A DNA stretch of 64,000 nucleotides, taken from contig NZ_JAVRBG010000010.1 in the NCBI RefSeq assembly GCF_031845265.1, positions 62,001-126,000 of the forward strand, in the 5' to 3' direction. The notes beneath the pieces were generated by a model that was not told the origin of the DNA, searched no databases, and was given only the letters and a program-made list of their open reading frames with translations. Numbering within the stretch: the first letter of the stretch is position 1; every line of letters starts with the position of its first letter. This DNA comes from Mesonia ostreae. Lineage in GTDB: Bacteria; Bacteroidota; Bacteroidia; Flavobacteriales; Flavobacteriaceae. The position numbers and the translations under genes are program-made. Below, piece by piece: positions 55,570 to 62,900 of this stretch.

Positions 55570-58500
55570 TTAACTATATTCCACAACCTTAATTTCTTCC
55601 TCCGTTAATCCATAAAGTTCATAAACCATTTGGTCAATTTCTGCTTCGGTTTGGCTGATTTGCATTTGCAATTCTTTTGCTTTTTTCTTGTTGTCTTCAA
55701 AAAGCTCCATCCACTCAAACTCATCTTTTTTCGTAAGCTCTGGAATTGGGTTTAGATTTTCTTTGGCTCTTTCTTTATTGGTTGATTTTATGGCTTTGTT
55801 GAGTTCTTTTATGAAGTCTCCGAAAGTTAAGTGGTGCCAGTTTTGAAGTTTGCGAGATAATTTCGTTAAATCCAGTTTATGATTTAAATAACTTAAAAAT
55901 TTAGAGGATTCTTTATTACTTTTCAATACTAATTCAATAATTTTATTTGCCTCTGACTCAAAAAATATAGTATCACTTTTAATTACAAATGGAAGCTCTA
56001 ATAATTGTGAACGCTTAACTTTTGGAAAAGTTTTTTTATTGTCAGAAAAAGTGTTCTTAAAGTAATAATAGATAAGTCTTGAATTCAAAATACATAAGAG
56101 ATATAGTAGTTCACAATCTTCCTCTTTTTTATTTATAACATATGTAGTCTGATCAGTATAGATTTTAGATTTATCGAAACAAGTCTTGATTTTATCTCCT
56201 AAAATTTGACGAACTATTAATTTATCCTCTTCAAATATTTGAGGTGTTCTAAATGCTTGATTAGTAAAAAGTTTTTCGTTTTCAACTTTATAATCTATGT
56301 AAATATTATCGTATGAATAATAATAAGAGTCAATGTTCTTACCTAAAACAAATGGTTTATGATATTCATCTCGCTTAACATTATAAAGTAAATCTTTTCT
56401 AACCTTAACCCCATTCTTAACTTCATAATGTTTCCCAATTCGAGAGAACTTGTTCATTTTTAAAATTATTGAAAGAGACTCAATTTTAAAGTTTTCATTG
56501 ATGAGATAATCTTGCTCGATAAAAACACTCACTGGAATCTTTTTCTTAAAGAAAAATTCATTGTTATGAATTGATATAAATTCAGTGCTTTTACTGTTAG
56601 AATTTTTGGAAATAATAAATATAACCGTTTTGACACTTGCTCCCTCAAAAATGTCTTTTTCACTCGATACAACTTTTTCTAATAAATGTTTCTCTAAAAT
56701 AAATTTACGTAAAGGTTTATCATAATCATTAGTAAGAAATACAGACGGCGTAATAAAAGAGAGAACACCTTGGTCGTTTATTAAATTACAAGATTTCTCT
56801 ATGAAAAGCTTATATAAATCTAACTGATAAGAAGTTGTAGTATAATATTTTAAATAATAATTCTTTTCTTGGTCATTGAATAGTTCACGACTTCTCACAT
56901 AAGGCGGATTCCCAATGACCACATCAAAACCACCTTTAGCAAAAATTACTGGAAATTCAATTTCCCACTTAAAAGCCTTATCGCCCGCAATTGACTTACT
57001 ATCAATCAAACTGTTTCCACATTTTATATTACTGCTTAAATCGTTCAGTTTACGTCTTGGCTGTGCAGTACGCAACCAAAGGGAAAGTTTAGCGATTTCT
57101 ACGCTTTCTTCATTAAGGTCGACGCCATAGATATTATTTTCTAAAATCGTGTTTTCAATATCAGGAAACTGTAAACCACCTCCTAAAATCTTGGTTTTCA
57201 GCTCATCAATATAGGTGTGTTCTTTTATTAGAAAATCTAAAGCTTGATTAAGAAATGCCCCAGAACCACATGCAGGATCACAAATGGTTATTTGCAAAAG
57301 CCAATCTCGGTATTCATCAAGAATCTTAACAAGTTTTCCAATCGTAGATTTTTTTCGGTTTTTTCGGCCTTTAAAGTATTCCTCTTCGCGGAAGTCTAAT
57401 TCAATTTTCTTCTCTTCACAAAGCTTCCCTACAGTATTTTCTACTATATATTTTGTAATATACTTTGGCGTATAGAAAACACCATCTTTTTTACGTTTAC
57501 TAGTCTGTTTATCAAAATTATTGCCCTCAATTTCAGCATTTATGCTTTCAATTTCGTTAAGTGAATTCTCAAAAATATGACCAAGAATATTAACATCTAC
57601 TTGACTTTCAAAATTATAGGAAGCTAGAGTTTTTGTGTGTTTGTATAGTAAATCATTACCAATTTCAATATTATCTAAAATAAAATCAGGTTTAAATAAC
57701 CCTCCATTATAAGCAAATATCTCTGCTTGTCCATTCCCTCCTTTACGTCCTTTGTCGAGGTAATTAAAGTGTCTTTTAAAACGATCGTATAACGGTTCAT
57801 CAACGTCTAGCCTGCGTACCGTGTCCCATTCTCCCAGAAGCTGAAGAGTATGATTAGGTTGAAGCAGGCCACGATCTTCGGCAAAAAAAATAAAGAGAAA
57901 ACGATCAATAAGTTTTTGGGACTTTTGAAAGAGTGTTAGCTTTACATTTTTCTCAAGTCGGCTGAGATCATTTTGATAATCAATGTCACCAAGTTTATTC
58001 AACTTAGCTCTTACCGTTTTGGAATTATTTTTAATCAGGTCTCTATACAATTCTCTTTTAAAAAGAGAATAATCTTTATAGAAGATTTTTGTAATCTCCT
58101 GTTCTTCGGTAACAGAGGCTTCATTAATTTTAAGTGGAATATTTTTAAAAATTTTGTCTTTATGCAGACACAAGTACAAAAGCTTAAACCTCTTTTTAGA
58201 AAGTGTAAATAATTCAAACTCTTCAAATTCAGTAGCGTCGTTAATATAAAAACGCAATTTCTCAAAATTGGAGGTAACAACATAAGTGCATCCTTTATGA
58301 TTTGCTTTATAATCAAAGGCCTGCCGTCTAATGCTCTCCAAGTCTTTCGTATTCGTTCCTTTCAATTCAATTACACCAATAGCAATTCCTTCCTTTAAAA
58401 TAGCGCCATCCGCCTTACGTTGATTTTTCTCGTTTTTAAATTCGGTGGTTATATTTGACTTAGAATCTGGATATAATGTGTAGCCAAGAATATTTACAAA

Positions 58501-58671
58501 TAACTCGTGAAGAAATTTTGCCTGAAATTGTTCTTCCTTGGCAGTCCTTATATTCTCTTGTATGGTAGTGTTCCAGAAATATTTTTGATAATCCTTATAC
58601 GCTTTATCAACTGTTGCTTCATCTAGCAAAGCAAGGTGAGATTTAAGAACTGAGGTTTGAAATAATGCCAT
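55570..58671 (-). CDS. Type IIG restriction-modification enzyme (Eco57I-like)
   Basis: The 1033-residue protein joins nuclease and methylase on one chain. The N-terminal nuclease has Asp88 and Glu102-Leu-Lys104 (VIELKG). The adenine methyltransferase has DPACGSGAFL (residues 465-474), NIYGVDLN and NPPY (588-591). The C-terminal part should be the target recognition domain, ending EIDQMVYELYGLTEEEIKVVEYS. It cuts at a distance from its site and methylates one strand. Its site cannot be read here. Its 5' leader resembles that of the DUF262 gene (see findings), and its 3' end recurs as remnants A and B. Confidence 0.93.
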   Translation of the reverse strand: MALFQTSVLKSHLALLDEATVDKAYKDYQKYFWNTTIQENIRTAKEEQFQAKFLHELFVNILGYTLYPDSKSNITTEFKNEKNQRKADGAILKEGIAIGVIELKGTNTKDLESIRRQAFDYKANHKGCTYVVTSNFEKLRFYINDATEFEEFELFTLSKKRFKLLYLCLHKDKIFKNIPLKINEASVTEEQEITKIFYKDYSLFKRELYRDLIKNNSKTVRAKLNKLGDIDYQNDLSRLEKNVKLTLFQKSQKLIDRFLFIFFAEDRGLLQPNHTLQLLGEWDTVRRLDVDEPLYDRFKRHFNYLDKGRKGGNGQAEIFAYNGGLFKPDFILDNIEIGNDLLYKHTKTLASYNFESQVDVNILGHIFENSLNEIESINAEIEGNNFDKQTSKRKKDGVFYTPKYITKYIVENTVGKLCEEKKIELDFREEEYFKGRKNRKKSTIGKLVKILDEYRDWLLQITICDPACGSGAFLNQALDFLIKEHTYIDELKTKILGGGLQFPDIENTILENNIYGVDLNEESVEIAKLSLWLRTAQPRRKLNDLSSNIKCGNSLIDSKSIAGDKAFKWEIEFPVIFAKGGFDVVIGNPPYVRSRELFNDQEKNYYLKYYTTTSYQLDLYKLFIEKSCNLINDQGVLSFITPSVFLTNDYDKPLRKFILEKHLLEKVVSSEKDIFEGASVKTVIFIISKNSNSKSTEFISIHNNEFFFKKKIPVSVFIEQDYLINENFKIESLSIILKMNKFSRIGKHYEVKNGVKVRKDLLYNVKRDEYHKPFVLGKNIDSYYYSYDNIYIDYKVENEKLFTNQAFRTPQIFEEDKLIVRQILGDKIKTCFDKSKIYTDQTTYVINKKEEDCELLYLLCILNSRLIYYYFKNTFSDNKKTFPKVKRSQLLELPFVIKSDTIFFESEANKIIELVLKSNKESSKFLSYLNHKLDLTKLSRKLQNWHHLTFGDFIKELNKAIKSTNKERAKENLNPIPELTKKDEFEWMELFEDNKKKAKELQMQISQTEAEIDQMVYELYGLTEEEIKVVEYS

Positions 58672-58775
58672 TTACTATTTTAGAGTATTATGAAGCGTCT
58701 AAAATAACAAAACATAATTAGCATCCACACTACGAACTCCTATAAATATTAGTAGTTTTTAACAAATAATGTTCA

Positions 58776-59348
58776 TTAATTACAAAGCTTCCAACCATCA
58801 TTGGTTTTTCTAAATGTTACAGATTTCAAAATCTCCTTCGGATTTTTCTTTTCGTTACTACTATCAAACAAAGGAGTTTCGTTAAATCGAATGAATGTAA
58901 TTTTAACCTTTGCCTCGTTGCGTTCTGGAATTTCTTGTATTTCCTTTACAGAATCAAATTTATATTCGCAAATTTTAAATTTACCTGCTATCTTCCCACC
59001 TGAATCTTCTTTTGAACTTTCTAAATATTCTTTCCCTTTAGAAGTTAGAGTTACCTCATATCTATCTTTTTTACCCATAATTCCTTTAACTCTCTCTAAT
59101 GGGCCAATATTTACAATTCCTAAATTTTCATTTTTTTGATACGGTTTCAAATAATCAGGGAATTTAGATTTTAGCATATCATCCATTTCCACAGTTCCGT
59201 AAGTGATTGTTTTTGTTTTGATTAGGGTTTCTTTAGTTTGGCAATCTCTAATGATAGATTCAGCTTTATTATTGGTTAATTGGTCAGAACCACAACTGAT
59301 TATGATGAAGCAAGAGATAATTGTAAATATTGATATATTGATTTTCAT
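58776..59348 (-). CDS. Small lipoprotein of unknown function
   Basis: The 190-residue protein has a lipoprotein signal (MKINISIFTIISCFIIISC, Cys19). The soluble part contains two similar strand-helix patterns (DCQTKETLIKTKTITYGT and EYKFDSVKEIQEIPERNEAKVKITF), with TFRKTNDGWKLCN at the end. I do not recognise its family. It is 26 bp upstream-facing from the CxxC gene on the same strand, and 104 bp before the RM start. It may be element cargo linked to the RM enzyme or unrelated. Confidence 0.75.
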   Translation of the reverse strand: MKINISIFTIISCFIIISCGSDQLTNNKAESIIRDCQTKETLIKTKTITYGTVEMDDMLKSKFPDYLKPYQKNENLGIVNIGPLERVKGIMGKKDRYEVTLTSKGKEYLESSKEDSGGKIAGKFKICEYKFDSVKEIQEIPERNEAKVKITFIRFNETPLFDSSNEKKNPKEILKSVTFRKTNDGWKLCN

Positions 59349-59374
59349 AAGAATTTTATTAATTGATTAATATT

Positions 59375-59740
59375 TTAGGATGCGATATCGCCATCAAATT
59401 TCATGGAGAAATTTTGTCCTATACCATAATGAAAGCCTTTACAACCTAGGCATAGCTTATAAGTTGATTGAAGGTAACGGTATAAGTGCGCTCTGTCATT
59501 TATACTCACTTTATAAGGTTTAAGGCATTTATCGCATTTTTCGATCTGATAAACTGCATGGAAGTCTATATTTCTCATTTCGCGATAACCATAAGTTCCT
59601 TGATATTTATGTATAAATGCTGTTTCAGAAGTTAAAAATCCTTCAATCTTTTTTACTCTTTTTATTGCAAAATATTCTCTAATCAAATCTTCTGCGTCAA
59701 GGCTTAATTTGCCAGTGATTACTATATCTTTTTGTTTCAT
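59375..59740 (-). CDS. Small CxxC...CxxC protein of unknown function
   Basis: With the start at ATG 59740 the protein has 121 residues. It contains CDKCLKPYKV and a second CLGCKGF, so a four-cysteine zinc site is likely. It also has a long helix near the start (SLDAEDLIREYFAIKRVKKIEGF) and an HIS-containing middle. The longer frame from 59803 adds residues that overlap a candidate leader and terminator. Function unknown; a zinc-ribbon regulator is possible. It is preceded by leader structures described separately. Confidence 0.7.
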   Translation of the reverse strand: MKQKDIVITGKLSLDAEDLIREYFAIKRVKKIEGFLTSETAFIHKYQGTYGYREMRNIDFHAVYQIEKCDKCLKPYKVSINDRAHLYRYLQSTYKLCLGCKGFHYGIGQNFSMKFDGDIAS

Positions 59741-60186
59741 AATTGGGTATAAAAAAAGCCTGGGACTCAACTTGAAGATTTCGAAGGTATCACCAGAGAC
59801 CAACCATCAACAAGAAAAGCCCAGACCAAAGTCTGGGCGTCTTGCATTGAGATGGCGGTTATAAAAAACTGGTGATTTTTCGAAACCAAATCAAGCTTAA
59901 CGCTTTTATATTATTTTAAAAATTTATTTCTCTTATATTATATTTTTAGTTCCCTACAAATTTAAGAATTTATAATTTTAATCAACGTCTTTTTTAATCT
60001 TAATGCTTTTGTTGAAGAACGATCAGAAAAACGTTTTTACTTTTCTAATTTAAAACCATTTTATGATAAAGTATTTTTATATTAAAAGATTATTATGGCA
60101 ATACATTATAACATTAATGTCATAATACTGTAATGCAATATTATAATAATATGACTATGCATTTTTATTGTACAAAAACTATACAC
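59741..60186 (-). promoter_or_regulatory. Non-coding region: hairpin leader and A/T-rich region with an inverted repeat
   Basis: This 446-bp gap holds no gene beyond short frames. It contains a hairpin at 59811-59844 (core 8-bp stem GCCCAGAC/GTCTGGGC), a possible leader peptide (minus strand 59767-59847), a T7 run near 59751-59757, and an A/T-rich stretch with an imperfect dyad at 60098-60136. See the findings for the interpretation. Confidence 0.6.
60098..60136. repeat. Imperfect inverted repeat downstream of the relaxase gene
   Basis: The left arm 60098-60115 and right arm 60116-60136 are complementary except for single mismatches and a 3-nt bulge, centred on the ATTATAACATTAATGTCATAAT-type palindrome at 60105-60126. 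Copies of the half-site AATATTAT recur to the right. It may be an operator or a recombinase site. Confidence 0.6.
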
Positions 60187-61098
60187 TTACATCCTTAACC
60201 CCTTTGATAGTTGGGTTTTTTCCTTTTTAGTCTCATTCTCAATTTTTATGGCTTGATTTTTAATTTTCCGATTCACTACATCTCTTTCCATTGGCGAACC
60301 GTTCTTTAAAATATTTTGATTTCTAAACTTCTCACGTTCCCTTCTTTGGTAATTAAAGAGTAAGTCAAAAGCTTTTTCATTCTTCTCGGTCCATTTAGTT
60401 CTATCAAAACCGACTTGATAAGCATTTCCCCCAATAGTTCTTTGAGTAGAACGTTCTTTCGTAGTAGGATCTAATTTTAAAAGTTGCGTTTTATCTTTTC
60501 TGCTTACAATAATATGGGCATGTGAATTTAGTCCAGGCTTATAATCACCATTTTTGAACAATCCTTTTTTTACTTCGGGGTCGATACCTTTAAATTTTCT
60601 GAAGTGTTCTATTTTAGCGTAATAAACTAAATCGTTGCCATTTTTTAATCCTTTATTTTGACGGTTGAAGTTGTCGGCATAATTGTCCATTACCTTTTTA
60701 ACGTACTCTTTTAGTAGTCCGTTATATTTTTTCAGTTCATCGACATTCAGTTTCCAAACATCATTTATTTCTTTTTTTTCTGTAGCGAGAAGAATAAGAT
60801 GATTCAGCTCTGACTGACTAAAGCTTATCGTTGGGGAATAATATTTAGCATCAATCTTACCTAACTTTTTTTTGTTTTTATCGATGCCATTAATCACTTC
60901 GATCAAACTGATATCCATTCTTTTAGAGTTGAAAAAATCTTGTTTTCTATCTTGGAACTGGTTGATCTCTGACAAACTATTTTGTTTATTGATAATAGCT
61001 TCTAATTCTATGTTTTCTTTATCGAGGTAATTTGCCAATAAAGAACAGCTTCCTGTATTTTTTGCCCCTAATGTGCTATGTGGCTTACTTATTGGCAT
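60187..61098 (-). CDS. DUF5712-type mobilization relaxase
   Basis: The 303-residue protein has a HxH metal motif in LNSHAHIIVSRKDKTQLL and a VYYAKIEHFRKFKG segment upstream. Its N-terminus MPISKPHSTLGAKNTGSCSLLANYLDKEN fits the DUF5712 family of Bacteroidota mobilizable elements, with a Lys-rich C-terminus. It should nick at oriT. The gene starts at the same base where the upstream BfmA/BtgA-like gene ends (overlap of 1 base at 61098), so they are coupled. Confidence 0.78.
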   Translation of the reverse strand: MPISKPHSTLGAKNTGSCSLLANYLDKENIELEAIINKQNSLSEINQFQDRKQDFFNSKRMDISLIEVINGIDKNKKKLGKIDAKYYSPTISFSQSELNHLILLATEKKEINDVWKLNVDELKKYNGLLKEYVKKVMDNYADNFNRQNKGLKNGNDLVYYAKIEHFRKFKGIDPEVKKGLFKNGDYKPGLNSHAHIIVSRKDKTQLLKLDPTTKERSTQRTIGGNAYQVGFDRTKWTEKNEKAFDLLFNYQRREREKFRNQNILKNGSPMERDVVNRKIKNQAIKIENETKKEKTQLSKGLRM

Positions 61099-61562
61099 TA
61101 TTTAAATTTTTTAGTGATAATATTCATAATTCCAGACTTGTTTTTACTGTCAATTAATTCCAGAATAGCAATCATCACTTCTCGCTGATTTTTAATTTCC
61201 GATAATAATAAATCAGTTCTTTTCTTTTCGTATTGATTCATTGTATTTAGAGTAGTCATAAGATTCTTAAATACAATTTGAGTTTCCTCACTTCTTTCTT
61301 GTGAATAATTATATACTTCTTGTCGAAGTGGCTTCAAAATATCTCGCTCTTGAACTTTTAAAAATGAGACCATTCTCTTATCCAGTTCTCTCAATCCTTT
61401 AGAAGGATTTTCATTTTTTGGGTCAGATGGATTGATGCCTGTCTTTTTGAAATAAATAATCATTTCCTCAATTAATTTGTAAAAATTGAGACCAAAAGCT
61501 TCAGATAACTTCTTTAGTTCTTTATGATGATAAGGCGATATTAATATGCTTTTTTTTGTCAT
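61098..61562 (-). CDS. BfmA/BtgA-family mobilization accessory protein
   Basis: The 154-residue protein has a ribbon-helix-helix-like N-terminus (SILISPYHHKELKKLSEAFGLNFYKLIEEMI) and the family segment GLRELDKRMVSFLKVQERDILKPLRQE. Such proteins bind oriT and help the relaxase. The gene lies immediately downstream of the GC-rich block at 61640-61722, which is where an oriT bound by it would be expected. Confidence 0.75.
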   Translation of the reverse strand: MTKKSILISPYHHKELKKLSEAFGLNFYKLIEEMIIYFKKTGINPSDPKNENPSKGLRELDKRMVSFLKVQERDILKPLRQEVYNYSQERSEETQIVFKNLMTTLNTMNQYEKKRTDLLLSEIKNQREVMIAILELIDSKNKSGIMNIITKKFK

Positions 61563-61639
61563 TTTATATATTATTATGCTGATAAACAGCTGTTTAATTG
61601 TTTAGATATATTTCTGCTATATTTTATTATAATTTTAAA

Positions 61640-61722
61640 ATCCTTGCTGACGCTGTCATAGCAAGGGTTCAGCCCCGCAGGGCAAGTAGAGCAATAGGGG
61701 CAGAGCCCCTGTTCTACTTGCT
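61640..61722. other. Candidate oriT (GC-rich nested inverted repeats)
   Basis: Within an A/T-rich element this 83-bp GC-rich block has three stems: CCTTGCT/AGCAAGG (61642-61648, 61660-61666), GCCC/GGGC (61672-61683), and a nested stem GCAAGTAGA/TCTACTTGC (61682-61690, 61713-61721) with inner AGGGGC/GCCCCT (61696-61701, 61705-61710). It sits directly upstream of the mobilization operon. That combination is the pattern of mobilization origins; nicking is not shown. Confidence 0.65.
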
Positions 61723-61799
61723 ATTTCTTCGGCATACACTTATCGTACGCTCCAAGTTTTCTGCTATCTCTATTCATTGTTTTCAAATTCAATATTGGA

Positions 61800-62687
61800 T
61801 TATCCCTTATATGCTATTAAGTAATCATTCACATCAGTGTGTTTTTTGTATTTCTCGCTCTCGTCAAGGTAATTACTACTACAATTTTCTTGAATTAGTT
61901 TAGCCGCCTTTTTACCTGAAAGGTCATTATCAAAAAACGTTTTTACTATGTAATATTCCGGCAGTAGTTCAATTGTATTTTTTACAAGGGAAGTAGAATT
62001 GGTGATTATAAAATCTTCGTTTTCTTTAGTTGGCATTAATGTCAAATAGGATAAAAAGTCTATAAAACCCTCAAAAAGATTAAGCGTATTCGAGCCATTT
62101 TTAATTGTGGATATTGCCTTTTTGTTCAAGCATCTTTTATAAGATTTATTTCGCGTATCGTAACCATCCAAATCATTTTTAATTCCAATAGTGTATAGTG
62201 GTTTTCTAACAATATCATTTTGTTTTAATGTATCATTACCATAATGTGATTTTGTCATTTTATTATAAAAATGTATTTCCTTACAATACTTTCTCGCCAA
62301 GGAAATATCAATTTTTCTCGAATGCAAATACTTAATCAATTTAAAACTCTCTATTCGACCGACACTTATTATTTCGCAATTACTCTTGTCTTTTGGAATG
62401 AAGTTTTTTTGCTCGTGAAAAGAAAAAGAATTATTGTTGAAATAGGCTAGAGCTTCTAGAACTGTACAATTATTTAATTTGATAATTAGATCAATCGCAG
62501 TTTTACCAGAACCGTCACCATAGTCCCGCCATCTATTTTTACTTTTAACAACCCGAAATGAGGCTGTTTTTTCATTTCTAAATGGACTTAGATACCAGGC
62601 GACATTTTCCGTCTCTTTAGTAGGTTTGTGGTTGAGCTTGGTCAGCAAATCGACCAAACTAAAATTATTAGCTTCAGAACAGTTCAT
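61800..62687 (-). CDS. Toprim-domain primase-like protein
   Basis: The 295-residue protein has the DnaG-like N-terminal pattern WYLSPFRNEKTASFRVVKSKNRWRDYGDGSGKTAIDLI but with no CHC2 zinc cysteines, and a C-terminal toprim core with FFDNDLSGKKAA (the DxD motif). Such CHC2-like/toprim proteins accompany mobilization genes in Bacteroidota elements and may prime the transferred strand. It follows the helicase gene across 213 bp that contain the TGATGAG cluster. Confidence 0.85.
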   Translation of the reverse strand: MNCSEANNFSLVDLLTKLNHKPTKETENVAWYLSPFRNEKTASFRVVKSKNRWRDYGDGSGKTAIDLIIKLNNCTVLEALAYFNNNSFSFHEQKNFIPKDKSNCEIISVGRIESFKLIKYLHSRKIDISLARKYCKEIHFYNKMTKSHYGNDTLKQNDIVRKPLYTIGIKNDLDGYDTRNKSYKRCLNKKAISTIKNGSNTLNLFEGFIDFLSYLTLMPTKENEDFIITNSTSLVKNTIELLPEYYIVKTFFDNDLSGKKAAKLIQENCSSNYLDESEKYKKHTDVNDYLIAYKG

Positions 62688-62727
62688 ATCTTTTTCTTTT
62701 CAGTAGCAGTTTAAATTTGTGTTTTTT

Positions 62728-62878
62728 TGATGAATTGATGAGAAATGCACTTACTCCATTCATATTTAATAAGTTATATCTCATCAAACGACTCATCATT
62801 TCTTCATCATTCATCATCCCTTAAAGTTGATTCTCATCATTTTTAATTTTGATGACAATTTGATGAGCTATTTGATGA
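62728..62878. repeat. Iteron-like TGATGA cluster
   Basis: TGATGA or its complement TCATCA occurs ten times in 151 bp: at 62728, 62736, 62781, 62793, 62804, 62811, 62834, 62850, 62861 and 62873. Six of them extend to TGATGAG/CTCATCA, in both orientations. The region lies between the helicase and primase genes, which suggests a replication origin or an operator for a replication protein. Confidence 0.65.
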
Positions 62879-62900
62879 GAACTAATACTCTAATAATCAG

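Noticed and set aside
59741..60186. A rho-independent terminator for the relaxase operon at 59811-59844
   Set aside because: The hairpin is strong but TTTT lies inside the extended stem rather than after it, so I prefer the leader interpretation; a terminator remains possible.
61598..61903. A 101-codon plus-strand open frame
   Set aside because: It overlaps the oriT candidate and the primase gene, has no coding pattern, and all genes of the element are on the other strand.
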